Shown here: piece by piece, positions 7,404 through 15,335 of the stretch
Numbering within the stretch: the stretch's first letter is position 1
How the letters are laid out: every line of letters begins with the position of its first letter
NCBI RefSeq assembly: GCF_036099295.1
Contig: NZ_CP107976.1
Span: forward strand, 4,774,001 to 4,838,000
Direction of reading: 5' to 3'
Source of the DNA: Streptomyces sp. NBC_00358
GTDB taxonomy: Bacteria; Actinomycetota; Actinomycetes; Streptomycetales; Streptomycetaceae
DNA: 64,000 nucleotides
Notes under the pieces: generated by a model
The model's input: the letters and a program-made list of their open reading frames with translations, nothing else
What the model was told of the DNA's origin: nothing
Database searches by the model: none
Made by a program: the position numbers and the translations under genes

Positions 7404-8699
7404 GTGGACACGATTGCCAGTCTTTTCAGCTTCATCACGACACCTGTTTCCTGGGTCATCGTCCAGTTCCACGCCGTGTACGGGAAGATCTTCGGCCCCG
7501 ACACCGGCTGGGCCTGGGGCTTGTCCATCGTGTCCCTGGTGGTTCTGATCCGTATCTGCCTGATCCCGCTCTTCGTGAAGCAGATCAAGGCCACCCGGGC
7601 GATGCAGACGCTGCAGCCCGAGATGAAGAAGATCCAGGAGCGCTACAAGAACGACAAGCAGCGCCAGTCCGAAGAGATGATGAAGCTGTACAAGGACACG
7701 GGTACCAACCCGCTCTCCTCGTGCCTTCCCATCCTGGCCCAGTCGCCGTTCTTCTTCGCCCTGTATCACGTGCTCAACGGCATCGCGACGGGCAAGACGA
7801 TCGGCGTTCTCGACGATCAGCTGCTCGCGAGCGCCCGTAAGGCCCACATCTTCGGTGCCCCGCTCGCGGCGAAGTTCACCGACAGCGCCGAGACGGTCGC
7901 CCAGCTCGGTGCCACGCTGACCGATGTCCGTGTCGTCACCGCGATCATGATCGTGATGATGTCGGGCTCGCAGTTCTACACCCAGCGTCAGCTGATGACG
8001 AAGAACGTCGACACCACGGTGAAGACGCCCTTCATGCAGCAGCAGAAGATGCTGATGTACGTGTTCCCGGTGATGTTCGCCTTCTTCGGCATCCGGTTCC
8101 CCGTCGGTGTCCTCATCTACTGGCTGACCACCAACGTGTGGACCATGGGCCAGCAGATGTACGTGATCCGCAACAACCCGACCCCCGGTTCGAAGGCCCA
8201 GGCCGCGTACCTGGAGCGCCTGCAGAAGCACGTCACGAGCCACGGCAAGACGCGCCGCCGCAGTGAGAAGGCCATCGTCAAGGCCATCGTGGCCAAGGGC
8301 CGCGACCGCAACGAGTTCGAGCGCAAGTTCATCAACGGCCTCACCAAGGCGGGCCTGGTGGCCCAGCCCGACGGCCTGGTGGTGACGGGCGAGAACGCGA
8401 CGGTCATCGAGTCCGAGGACGGCACCACGACCACCGCGGCCGCCGCTCCCAAGCGTCAGCAGCCGAAGCGGCAGTCCAAGTCGCAGCGCCAGTCGGGCGC
8501 GGCGTCCGCCGTCGCACCGGTGGACGAGTCGGAGCCGAAGACCTCGCTGAGCAAGTCCGACGAGCCACAGGACACCGAGCCCTCCGCCGCAAAGCCGGCC
8601 TCTGGAAGCGGTAACAAGCCCGGCACCGGTACCCGCAGCAAGGCCCAGTCCGGACAGCGCAAGGGCCCGCAGCGGCCCAAGTCCCCGTCCAAGAAGTAA
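7404..8699 (+). CDS. yidC: Membrane protein insertase YidC
   Basis: Inserts and folds membrane proteins alone or with SecYEG. The 431 residues begin at a GTG and show the YidC/Oxa1 pattern: a first membrane segment (about 5-25), a second (WGLSIVSLVVLIRICLIPLF), a cytoplasmic coiled hairpin rich in Lys/Gln (KATRAMQTLQPEMKKIQERY), and paired segments near 210-255 (YVFPVMFAFFGIRFPVGVLI). The Ser/Lys/Pro-rich tail from about 325 is hydrophilic and probably binds the ribosome. There is no N-terminal periplasmic domain, as expected for a Gram-positive-type protein. The jag gene follows after 15 bp, preceded by AAGGAG. Confidence 0.97.
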   Translation: MDTIASLFSFITTPVSWVIVQFHAVYGKIFGPDTGWAWGLSIVSLVVLIRICLIPLFVKQIKATRAMQTLQPEMKKIQERYKNDKQRQSEEMMKLYKDTGTNPLSSCLPILAQSPFFFALYHVLNGIATGKTIGVLDDQLLASARKAHIFGAPLAAKFTDSAETVAQLGATLTDVRVVTAIMIVMMSGSQFYTQRQLMTKNVDTTVKTPFMQQQKMLMYVFPVMFAFFGIRFPVGVLIYWLTTNVWTMGQQMYVIRNNPTPGSKAQAAYLERLQKHVTSHGKTRRRSEKAIVKAIVAKGRDRNEFERKFINGLTKAGLVAQPDGLVVTGENATVIESEDGTTTTAAAAPKRQQPKRQSKSQRQSGAASAVAPVDESEPKTSLSKSDEPQDTEPSAAKPASGSGNKPGTGTRSKAQSGQRKGPQRPKSPSKK

Positions 8700-8714
8700 G
8701 AAGGAGTCCATCCC

Positions 8715-9224
8715 GTGACGGAAGGCACCACCTCCGCCGCCGCTGAGGGCGACACCCTGACCCGCCTGGAGCAGGAAGGCGAGATCGCGGCGGACTACCT
8801 CGAGGGTCTGCTCGACATCGCCGATCTCGACGGCGACATCGACATGGACGTCGAGGCCGACCGCGCCGCTGTCTCGATCATCAGCGACTCGGGCGGCCGC
8901 GACCTGCACAAGCTGGTCGGCCGGGACGGCGAGGTGCTGGAGGCGCTCCAGGAGCTCACGCGCCTGGCCGTGCACCGGGAGACCGGGGACCGCAGCCGGC
9001 TGATGCTGGACATCGCGGGGTTCCGCGCCAAGAAGCGCGAGGAACTTTCCGAGCTGGGTGCCAAGGCCGCGGCCGAGGTCAAGAGCTCCGGTGAGCCCGT
9101 GAAGATGGACCCGATGACACCGTTCGAGCGCAAGGTGGTGCACGACGCGGTCAAGGCCGCGGGCCTGCGCAGCGAGTCCGAGGGCGAGGAGCCGCAGCGC
9201 TTCGTCGTCGTGCTCCCCGCCTGA
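8715..9224 (+). CDS. jag: Jag/KhpB single-stranded nucleic acid-binding protein
   Basis: RNA-binding protein of the Jag/KhpB family, linked to regulation of cell division and cell-wall synthesis. The 169 residues begin at a GTG. They contain a KH domain (about 45-100, with LHKLVGRDGEVLEALQELTR replacing the GxxG loop as GRDG) and an R3H domain (about 110-165, DPMTPFERKVVHDAV and RFVVVLPA end). The Jag_N domain found in Firmicutes is absent, as usual in Actinobacteria. It follows yidC and precedes a terminator. Confidence 0.93.
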   Translation: MTEGTTSAAAEGDTLTRLEQEGEIAADYLEGLLDIADLDGDIDMDVEADRAAVSIISDSGGRDLHKLVGRDGEVLEALQELTRLAVHRETGDRSRLMLDIAGFRAKKREELSELGAKAAAEVKSSGEPVKMDPMTPFERKVVHDAVKAAGLRSESEGEEPQRFVVVLPA

Positions 9225-9240
9225 TCGGTACGTACGTTCC

Positions 9241-9273
9241 TTCGGCCCCGTCTGTTGCGCAGGCGGGGCCGAA
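9241..9273 (+). terminator. Terminator after jag
   Basis: TTCGGCCCCG (9241-9250) pairs with CGGGGCCGAA (9264-9273), extended by partly paired inner bases. The hairpin is 16 bp after the jag stop and is followed by CTTTGT. Confidence 0.8.
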
Positions 9274-9425
9274 CTTTGTCAGCCTGATAGTCCCCACAGC
9301 TGTGGTCCCCGACGCCGATCACTGGCCGCGGTTCCCGAACCTTCGGTCCTCGACAGCTGTTGGTCCCTGATAGTCCTGGTGATCAGCGCCCAGTGCGCTT
9401 ATGCGGTACGGAAGGACGGTCCCCC

Positions 9426-10142
9426 GTGACGGAGGCAGCGGAGCTTCCCCCCGCGCCCGAGCAGGCGCGCGAGGTATTCGGTGATCGCTTCGCGGACGCG
9501 GTCCGGTACGCGGAACTGCTGGCCGAGGCGGGAGTGCAGCGTGGGCTGATCGGCCCCCGTGAGGTACCCCGGCTGTGGGAGCGGCACCTGCTGAACTGCG
9601 CGGTGCTCTCTGAGGTCGTACCCGATGGGGTGACCGTGTGCGACGTCGGCTCCGGTGCGGGACTGCCCGGTATTCCGCTGGCGCTCGTCCGGGAGGACCT
9701 CAAGATCACCCTGCTCGAACCCCTGCTGCGCCGGACCACCTTCCTCACCGAGGTCGTGGAGCTGCTCGGCCTCGACCATGTGACCGTCGTGCGCGGCCGG
9801 GCCGAGGAGGTCATGGGGACGCTGCAGCCGGTTCACGTGGTGACCGCCAGAGCCGTCGCTCCGCTCGACCGGCTGGCGGCCTGGGGCATCCCGCTGCTGC
9901 GCCCGTACGGCGAGATGCTGGCTCTCAAGGGCGATACCGCCGAGGAGGAGCTGAAGGCCTCTGCGACGGCCCTGAGCAAGCTCGGTGCCGTCGAGACGTC
10001 CATCCTGCATGTCGGTGAGGGCGTCGTGGACCCGTTGTCCACCGTGGTGCGGGTCGAGGTGGGCGAGAGCCCCGGCGGTGTGCGCTTCGCGGCGAAGCGA
10101 GCCAAGGCCGCCAGGACGGGGCGGACGCGCCGCCGCCGCTGA
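9426..10142 (+). CDS. rsmG: 16S rRNA (guanine-N7) methyltransferase G
   Basis: Methylates N7 of G527 in 16S rRNA with S-adenosylmethionine; loss gives low-level streptomycin resistance in Streptomyces. The 238 residues contain the SAM-binding motif VCDVGSGAGLPGIPLAL (about 70-86) and TARAVAPLDRL (about 141-151). I chose the GTG at 9426: the 22 residues upstream to 9360 are unlike the family, and GGAAGGACGG precedes this start. The tail is Arg/Lys-rich. It lies between jag and parAB, the standard order. Confidence 0.94.
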   Translation: MTEAAELPPAPEQAREVFGDRFADAVRYAELLAEAGVQRGLIGPREVPRLWERHLLNCAVLSEVVPDGVTVCDVGSGAGLPGIPLALVREDLKITLLEPLLRRTTFLTEVVELLGLDHVTVVRGRAEEVMGTLQPVHVVTARAVAPLDRLAAWGIPLLRPYGEMLALKGDTAEEELKASATALSKLGAVETSILHVGEGVVDPLSTVVRVEVGESPGGVRFAAKRAKAARTGRTRRRR

Positions 10143-10165
10143 TCCAGGTCGATGTGAGCATCGTT

Positions 10166-10197
10166 ACTCCCGGTTCCCGTGTGATGGGACCGGGAGT
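10166..10197 (+). terminator. Terminator after rsmG
   Basis: ACTCCCGGTTCCC (10166-10178) pairs with GGGACCGGGAGT (10186-10197) with one bulged T, followed by TTTC. Confidence 0.7.
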
Positions 10198-10331
10198 TTC
10201 GCTGTTCAGGGCCGGGAGTTGTTTGTCACTTCCGACGGGCCGGCCAGTCGGCGAGCTGAACTCGGCGAATACTGACAAACCAGTATGTATCGGAGTGTCG
10301 CGCCGCGATGGCTCCGGTGGCTGGGCATCGT

Positions 10332-10345
10332 GTTTCACGTGAAAC
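10332..10345. other. parS: parS site 1
   Basis: Perfect GTTTCACGTGAAAC, the ParB-binding centromere palindrome, 172 bp upstream of parA. Confidence 0.93.
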
Positions 10346-10503
10346 GTCGCTCACTGTTGCACGGCATCATCAGTCGCGGCCGCGCTGCGGCCGAACCTCG
10401 CGACCGGAGGCCTCTCGGTTCACTCGGAAAGGGTGCGGGGTTGTCCACAGAGGTGGATTTCTCCACAGAACAACGGGCCTCGCTGGTTCACGACCCCGAT
10501 GGC

Positions 10504-11577
10504 ATGGGAGGCTCTGTTCATTGCGAGCCTGAAGTCGAGGAGAGTGAATCCTTGCGGTCCGACGCCAACATCGCGGGACCGATGACCGATCCGGTCCCCG
10601 GTCCCCGTACCGAGTCGCTGGGGGACGATGTTTCACGTGAAACACCGCCCCCAATGGACGACACTCCCATTGGTCGTGCTGCCCAGCTGGCTGTGGAGGC
10701 GCTAGGTCGCGCCGGTGAGGGCCTGCCACGGCCCGAGCAGACCCGAGTCATGGTGGTCGCCAACCAGAAGGGTGGGGTGGGTAAGACCACGACCACGGTC
10801 AACCTTGCCGCCTCCTTGGCCCTGCACGGTAGCCGGGTCCTGGTGATCGACCTCGACCCTCAGGGCAATGCCTCCACCGCGCTGGGCATCGACCACCACG
10901 CCGAGGTTCCGTCGATCTATGACGTGCTGATCGACAGCAAGCCACTCTCCGAGGTCGTCCAGCCGGTCCCTGATGTCGAGGGTCTCTTCTGTGCCCCCGC
11001 CACGATCGATCTCGCCGGTGCGGAGATCGAGCTGGTGTCGCTGGTGGCCCGTGAGAGCCGACTTGAGCGGGCGATCCTGGCGTACGAGCAGCCGCTGGAC
11101 TACATCCTCATCGACTGCCCTCCGTCGCTCGGTCTGCTGACCGTCAACGCGCTGGTCGCCGGCGCGGAAGTCCTCATCCCCATCCAGTGCGAGTACTACG
11201 CGCTGGAAGGCCTGGGACAGCTCCTGCGCAACGTCGACCTGGTACGAGGACACCTCAACCCCGACCTCCACGTCTCGACGATTCTGCTCACCATGTACGA
11301 CGGCCGGACACGTCTCGCGTCCCAGGTCGCCGAGGAGGTGCGCAGCCACTTCGGCGAGGAGGTGCTGCGGACGAGCATCCCGCGTTCGGTCCGAATTTCG
11401 GAGGCTCCGAGCTATGGGCAGACGGTTCTGACCTACGATCCGGGTTCGAGCGGTGCTCTCTCGTATCTTGAGGCCGCGCGCGAGATCGCCCTTCGGGGAG
11501 TCGGAATGGCGTACGACGCGCAACATGCCCATGTGGGCGGACAGAACGATCAGAACATGGTGGAGGGGATCCAGTGA
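10504..11577 (+). CDS. parA: Chromosome partitioning ATPase ParA
   Basis: Walker-type ATPase that, with ParB-parS, positions and segregates chromosomes; in Streptomyces it is needed for regular segregation in sporulating hyphae. The 357 residues have the deviant Walker A KGGVGKTTT (from about 90), a Walker B around DYILIDCPPSLG, and SVRISEAPSYG. The ATG at 10504 gives the length expected for the genus; the longer frame from 10285 has atypical composition. The first 80 residues are acidic and poorly conserved, and contain VSRET (43-47), which is encoded by an internal parS. The 3' end overlaps parB by 4 bp. Confidence 0.96.
   Translation: MGGSVHCEPEVEESESLRSDANIAGPMTDPVPGPRTESLGDDVSRETPPPMDDTPIGRAAQLAVEALGRAGEGLPRPEQTRVMVVANQKGGVGKTTTTVNLAASLALHGSRVLVIDLDPQGNASTALGIDHHAEVPSIYDVLIDSKPLSEVVQPVPDVEGLFCAPATIDLAGAEIELVSLVARESRLERAILAYEQPLDYILIDCPPSLGLLTVNALVAGAEVLIPIQCEYYALEGLGQLLRNVDLVRGHLNPDLHVSTILLTMYDGRTRLASQVAEEVRSHFGEEVLRTSIPRSVRISEAPSYGQTVLTYDPGSSGALSYLEAAREIALRGVGMAYDAQHAHVGGQNDQNMVEGIQ
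10630..10643. other. parS: parS site 2 (inside parA)
   Basis: Perfect GTTTCACGTGAAAC within the parA coding region, translated in frame as VSRET in the nonconserved N-terminal tail. Confidence 0.93.
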
Positions 11578-12671
11578 GCGAGCGACGACGGGGTCTGGGG
11601 CGGGGCCTTGGCGCACTGATCCCCGCGGCTCCGACAGGTGAGCGTCCAGGTGTCTCGGCGAGTGGGGCATCCTCATCGCTGGGCGCCGGACCCGTACTCA
11701 CAGCGGAGCGCGGGGTGGCGGCGGCAAAGGTGACAACGCTGCCGCCTGTTTCACATGAAACAGAGGAGCTGTCGTCGAACGAGGGGCAGGAGACGCTTCA
11801 GGCGCCTGTCGGTGCTCACTTCGCCGAGCTGCCTCTTGAGTTCATCACGCCGAACCCTCGCCAGCCGCGTGAGGTCTTTGACGAGGACGCTCTGGGCGAG
11901 CTCGTCACCTCGATCAAAGAGGTCGGGCTCCTCCAGCCCGTCGTCGTGCGACAGGTGGGCCCGGCGCGCTACGAGCTCATCATGGGGGAGCGCCGTTTCC
12001 GGGCCTGCCGTGAGGCGGGACTTGAGGCCATTCCCGCGATCGTGCGGGCCACGGAGGACGAGAAGCTCCTCCTGGACGCGCTCTTGGAGAACCTGCACCG
12101 GGCCCAGCTGAACCCGCTGGAAGAGGCGGCCGCCTACGACCAGCTGCTCAAGGACTTCAACTGCACGCACGACCAGCTGGCGGACCGTATCGGGCGGTCG
12201 CGTCCGCAGGTCTCCAACACTCTGCGTCTGCTGAAGCTCTCGCCGTCCGTTCAGCGCCGTGTCGCCGCCGGGGTTCTCTCCGCCGGGCACGCTCGGGCAC
12301 TCCTCGCCGTCGACGACTCGGAGGAGCAGGACCGCCTGGCCCACCGCATCGTCGCGGAGGGGCTCTCGGTGCGAGCCGTGGAGGAGATCGTCACCCTCAT
12401 GGGGTCCCGTCCGCAGACGGCTCAGCGCTCCAGGGGACCGCGGGCCGGCGGTCGCATCTCTCCCGCGCTGAGTGATCTGGCGACGCGTCTCTCGGACCGC
12501 TTCGAGACGCGTGTGAAGGTCGACCTCGGGCAGAAGAAGGGCAAGATCACTGTCGAGTTCGCTTCGATGGAGGACCTTGAGCGCATCCTCGGCTCCCTCG
12601 CCCCTGGAGAGGGACCGGTCCTTCAGAAGAGCCTTCTGGACGACGACGACGCCGACGACGCGGAAGACTGA
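11574..12671 (+). CDS. parB: Chromosome partitioning protein ParB
   Basis: CTP-dependent DNA clamp that loads at parS and spreads to form the segregation complex. The 365 residues start at a GTG overlapping the parA stop. They contain the ParB box around NPRQPREVFDE (about 93-103), the CTP-binding GERRFRA (138-144), the ENLHRAQLNPLEEA segment (about 170-183), a helix-turn-helix (ADRIGRSRPQVSNTLRLL) that reads parS, and a C-terminal dimerization region ending in a DDDDADDAED acidic tail. A parS-like sequence inside the gene encodes VSHET (59-63). The parAB operon is followed by a strong terminator. Confidence 0.97.
   Translation: MSERRRGLGRGLGALIPAAPTGERPGVSASGASSSLGAGPVLTAERGVAAAKVTTLPPVSHETEELSSNEGQETLQAPVGAHFAELPLEFITPNPRQPREVFDEDALGELVTSIKEVGLLQPVVVRQVGPARYELIMGERRFRACREAGLEAIPAIVRATEDEKLLLDALLENLHRAQLNPLEEAAAYDQLLKDFNCTHDQLADRIGRSRPQVSNTLRLLKLSPSVQRRVAAGVLSAGHARALLAVDDSEEQDRLAHRIVAEGLSVRAVEEIVTLMGSRPQTAQRSRGPRAGGRISPALSDLATRLSDRFETRVKVDLGQKKGKITVEFASMEDLERILGSLAPGEGPVLQKSLLDDDDADDAED
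11748..11761. other. parS: parS-like site 3 (inside parB, one mismatch)
   Basis: GTTTCACATGAAAC differs from parS at one central base and is read in frame as VSHET in parB. Confidence 0.75.
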
Positions 12672-12710
12672 TTCGTCTTCCTGGCGGATCGATGTCCTGT
12701 CGGTCCACCA

Positions 12711-12759
12711 GCAAAGCGGGCCGTGTCCGGTGTGTACCGGAACACGGCCCGCTCTTTGC
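12711..12759 (+). terminator. parAB terminator
   Basis: A long near-perfect hairpin: 12711-12731 pairs with 12736-12759 (about 20 bp, small bulges) around a GTGT loop, 39 bp downstream of the parB stop. Confidence 0.88.
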
Positions 12760-12853
12760 TTTCTGTCGGTATCGATGGAATCGCATCGTCGATACGATGC
12801 GATGGGGGTATGGCGCATCCACCTGGCAGCACCTTCATCGGGGAGGCGGGGCC
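12760..12853. promoter_or_regulatory. Spacer with a 10-bp inverted repeat upstream of the GNAT gene
   Basis: ATCGCATCGT (12780-12789) and ACGATGCGAT (12794-12803) form a perfect inverted repeat with a 4-bp centre. It lies downstream of the parB terminator and upstream of the small ORF and acetyltransferase, in a position suited to an operator. No regulator is identified. Confidence 0.4.
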
Positions 12854-13111
12854 ATGCACACCGTGAGCCGTACGGGACTGGTGACCGCGGGCCTGGGCCT
12901 GGGAGCGGTCGGCGGATTCGTGGGCAGCCTGCTCAGGGAACGGAGCCATCTGACAGCCGCCCGTGACGCCGCGGGCGAAGGAAGCGAGGAACAGCCTTCA
13001 TGGGGCGTCGGCTCGTACCGCTCACGCTGGACAACCTTCCGGACCTTCCCCAGCGCTGTCGTGCGTGCGTCTTCTGGGAACTGGACCCCGTCAGCGGTGA
13101 AGCCGCGGTAA
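12854..13111 (+). CDS. Possible small membrane-anchored protein overlapping the acetyltransferase start
   Basis: An ATG at 12854, preceded by GGGGAGGCGGGG, opens an 85-residue frame. Its first 50 residues look plausible: a glycine-rich membrane segment (LVTAGLGLGAVGGFVGSLL) followed by a charged helix. The last 36 codons overlap the acetyltransferase in another frame and are Arg/Ser-rich as expected of a shadow. So either a small protein overlaps the next gene, or a frameshift (real or a sequencing error) separates a membrane anchor from the GNAT domain. I do not recognise the family. Confidence 0.3.
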   Translation: MHTVSRTGLVTAGLGLGAVGGFVGSLLRERSHLTAARDAAGEGSEEQPSWGVGSYRSRWTTFRTFPSAVVRASSGNWTPSAVKPR

Positions 13112-13617
13112 AGGCGGGGAAGCCCGCGCTGGAGAAGGAAGCGTGGATCTCCTCGGTTCTGCTGGACTGGGGATCCTGCGGCCGGGTTGCCTACGTCGAC
13201 GACGTACCGGTGGGCTTCGTGCTTTATGCCCCGCCGGCGTACGTCCCTCGTTCCACCGCGTTCCCCACGAGCCCCGTGGCACCGGACGCGGTTCAGCTCA
13301 TGACCTCGTTCATCATGCCGGACTATCAGGGGCAGGGACTGGGCCGGGTGATGGTCCAGACAGTTGCCAAGGATCTGCTGCGCCGGGGATTCAAGGCGAT
13401 CGAGGCTTTCGGGGATGCCCGGTGGAAGGAACCCGCCTGCATGCTCCCGGCCGACCATCTGGTCGCGGTGGGCTTCAAGACCGTACGTCCTCACCCCAGG
13501 TACCCGCGGCTGAGGCTTGAGCTGCGGACGACGCTCTCCTGGAAGGAAGACGTGGAGCTGGCACTGGACCGCCTTCTCGGGGCTGTACAGAAGGAGCCCG
13601 CGCTTCGCCCTCTGTGA
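13000..13617 (+). CDS. GNAT-family N-acetyltransferase
   Basis: Acetyl-CoA-dependent acetyltransferase of unknown substrate. The 205 residues contain the GNAT core: a beta strand VPVGFVLYAPP, the acetyl-CoA-binding loop PDYQGQGLGRVMVQ (about 108-121, pattern Q/RxxGxG/A) and DHLVAVGFKTVRPHPRYPRLRLE near the C-terminus. The N-terminal WELD and WISSVLLDWGSCG segments are those of the origin-linked acetyltransferase found between parB and trxA in Streptomyces. The start is an ATG with GAGGAA upstream, inside the end of the possible small ORF. Confidence 0.82.
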   Translation: MGRRLVPLTLDNLPDLPQRCRACVFWELDPVSGEAAVKAGKPALEKEAWISSVLLDWGSCGRVAYVDDVPVGFVLYAPPAYVPRSTAFPTSPVAPDAVQLMTSFIMPDYQGQGLGRVMVQTVAKDLLRRGFKAIEAFGDARWKEPACMLPADHLVAVGFKTVRPHPRYPRLRLELRTTLSWKEDVELALDRLLGAVQKEPALRPL

Positions 13618-13668
13618 CGGGCGGCTGATGGCGGTCTGAACCCAGACCGGAACTCCCTCCGACAAAGC

Positions 13669-13700
13669 GAATGGGCCAGCCCCAAGGGGCTGGCCCATTC
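13669..13700. terminator. Bidirectional terminator between GNAT gene and trxA
   Basis: Perfect 15-bp inverted repeat (GAATGGGCCAGCCCC at 13669-13683, complement at 13686-13700) with a 2-nt loop, between convergent genes and directly beside a parS. Confidence 0.9.
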
Positions 13701-13702
13701 GT

Positions 13703-13716
13703 GTTTCACGTGAAAC
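13703..13716. other. parS: parS site 4
   Basis: Perfect GTTTCACGTGAAAC, flanked symmetrically so that 13700-13719 is a 20-bp palindrome. Intergenic, downstream of trxA. Confidence 0.93.
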
Positions 13717-13743
13717 ACGCGCCGCAGGCGCGGCAGTCACCGA

Positions 13744-14076
13744 CTACTCGGCGATGAACTCCTCAAGGTCGCGCACGATCGCGGCCTTCGGCTTCGCACC
13801 GACGATGGTCTTGGCGACCTCGCCACCCTGGTAGACGTTCAGGGTCGGGATCGACATGACGCCGTACTTGGCGGCCGTCGCCGGGTTCTCGTCGATGTTG
13901 AGCTTGACGATCTCGATCTTGTCGCCATGCTCGGCGGCGATGGCCTCGAGCGACGGGGCGATCTGGCGGCACGGACCGCACCAGGCGGCCCAGAAGTCCA
14001 CCAGTACGGGCTTGTCGCTCTTGAGGACGTCCTGCTCGAAGGAGTCGTCGGTCACGTTCTTGAGGGTGCCGGCCAC
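13744..14076 (-). CDS. trxA: Thioredoxin
   Basis: Cytosolic dithiol reductant reduced by the adjacent thioredoxin reductase. The 110 residues carry the active site WCGPC (32-36) after the strand VLVDFWA, and the cis-proline loop SIPTLNVY. Length and fold order match a standard thioredoxin. It lies 44 bp after trxB on the same strand and should be co-transcribed from the SigR-type promoter upstream of trxB. Confidence 0.97.
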   Translation of the reverse strand: MAGTLKNVTDDSFEQDVLKSDKPVLVDFWAAWCGPCRQIAPSLEAIAAEHGDKIEIVKLNIDENPATAAKYGVMSIPTLNVYQGGEVAKTIVGAKPKAAIVRDLEEFIAE

Positions 14077-14120
14077 GGCGGGCTCCTTAACTTGTTGGTG
14101 CGGTGGGGCGAACGGGGGGA

Positions 14121-15086
14121 TCAGACGGTTGCGGCCGCGGCGGCGGTCTCGCTGTCCGCGAGGGCGGCGAGGTAGCGCTCGGCGTCGAGGGCGGCGGAGC
14201 AGCCCGTGCCGGCCGCGGTGATCGCCTGGCGGTACGTGTGGTCGACGACGTCACCGGCGCCGAAGACACCGGTCAGGTTCGTACGGGTGGACGGCGCGGC
14301 GACCTTCAGGTACCCCTCGCCGTCCAGGTCGAGCTGACCCTTGAAGAGCTCGGTGCGCGGGTCGTGGCCGATCGCGATGAACAGACCGGTCACCGGCAGC
14401 TCCGAGGTCTCGCCGGTCTTGAGGTTGCGCAACGTCAGACCTGCCAGCTTCGGGTCGCCCTTGATCTCGGCGACCTCGCTGTCCCACACGAACTTGATCT
14501 TCGGGTCGGCGAAGGCACGCTCCTGCATCGCCTTGGAGGCGCGAAGGCTGTCCCGGCGGTGGACGATGGTCACCGACGTGGCGAAACGCGAGAGGAAGGT
14601 GGCCTCCTCCATCGCGGTGTCGCCACCACCGATCACGGCGATGTCATGGTCCTTGAAGAAGAAGCCGTCACAGGTCGCGCACCAGGAGACGCCACGCCCG
14701 GAGAGCGTGTCCTCGTTGGGCAGACCGAGCTTGCGGTGCTGGGAGCCCGTGGTGACGATCACGGCCTTGGCGCGGTGCACCGTGCCGGCCGTGTCGGTGA
14801 CGGTCTTGATCTCGCCCGTCAGATCGACGGCGACGACGTCGTCCGGGACCAGCTCGGCACCGAAGCGCTCGGCCTGAGCGCGCATGTTGTCCATGAGCTC
14901 GGGGCCCATGACGCCGTCCTGGAAGCCGGGGAAGTTCTCCACCTCGGTGGTGTTCATCAGCGCACCGCCTGCGGTGACTGCGCCTTCGAAGACCAGCGGC
15001 TTCAGCGACGCGCGCGCGGTGTAGAGCGCCGCCGTGTAGCCGGCGGGCCCAGACCCGATGATGATCACGTTACGGACGTCGCTCAC
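14121..15086 (-). CDS. trxB: Thioredoxin-disulfide reductase
   Basis: FAD enzyme that moves electrons from NADPH to thioredoxin. The 321 residues contain the FAD motif GSGPAG (11-16), the redox pair CATC (136-139), the NADPH motif GGGDTAMEEA, and the C-terminal FAD-binding FGAGDVVDHTYRQAITAAGTG region. The ATG at 15086 gives the canonical MSDVRNVIIIGSGPAG start. It forms an operon with trxA. A perfect SigR-type promoter about 65-95 bp upstream implies induction by thiol-oxidative stress. Confidence 0.97.
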   Translation of the reverse strand: MSDVRNVIIIGSGPAGYTAALYTARASLKPLVFEGAVTAGGALMNTTEVENFPGFQDGVMGPELMDNMRAQAERFGAELVPDDVVAVDLTGEIKTVTDTAGTVHRAKAVIVTTGSQHRKLGLPNEDTLSGRGVSWCATCDGFFFKDHDIAVIGGGDTAMEEATFLSRFATSVTIVHRRDSLRASKAMQERAFADPKIKFVWDSEVAEIKGDPKLAGLTLRNLKTGETSELPVTGLFIAIGHDPRTELFKGQLDLDGEGYLKVAAPSTRTNLTGVFGAGDVVDHTYRQAITAAGTGCSAALDAERYLAALADSETAAAAATV

Positions 15087-15153
15087 GGCTTGATTCCTCG
15101 TCTCTGGAGACTGCTACGTACCGGTGGGAGCCTCTCTCAGTACTCTCACCCCA

Positions 15154-15183
15154 CCCAACGGATCCTAAGGGGCTTCAATTCCC
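15154..15183 (-). promoter_or_regulatory. SigR-type promoter of trxBA
   Basis: On the minus strand, GGGAAT (15178-15183) and GTTGGG (15154-15159) are separated by exactly 18 bp. This matches the SigR consensus GGGAAT-N18-GTT of S. coelicolor, where trxBA is a known SigR target. Confidence 0.85.
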
Positions 15184-15335
15184 GTTGTGTCAGGGCACAC
15201 GGAGACCGGACACCGGACGGAGAGGCCAAGCGGCACTTGGGCAGCACGTCGCCGAGCGTCGAAGCGTCAGAGAGCGCGACCGGGACGCTGCGGAAGGCTT
15301 CGCCCAAGACGTCCGGGAACCCGAAGCCGCGGTGT

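Larger units (their letters stand above)
10143..10503. promoter_or_regulatory. rsmG–parA spacer: terminator, parS and DnaA boxes
   Basis: A 361-bp gap holding a terminator (10166-10197), a perfect parS (10332-10345), and two DnaA-box sequences, TTGTCCACA at 10441-10449 (perfect) and TTCTCCACA at 10459-10467, both facing parA. These presumably overlap or flank the parAB promoter. An in-frame upstream extension of parA begins at 10285, but the codons there look noncoding. Confidence 0.7.

Noticed and set aside
7401..9143. 580-codon minus-strand frame opposite yidC and jag
   Set aside because: Antisense shadow of two well-identified genes.
9285..9385. Repeated TGATAGTCC and a CCACAGCTGTGG dyad between jag and rsmG
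   Set aside because: The repeats are short and imperfect and no family of sites is suggested; the dyad is not a DnaA box.
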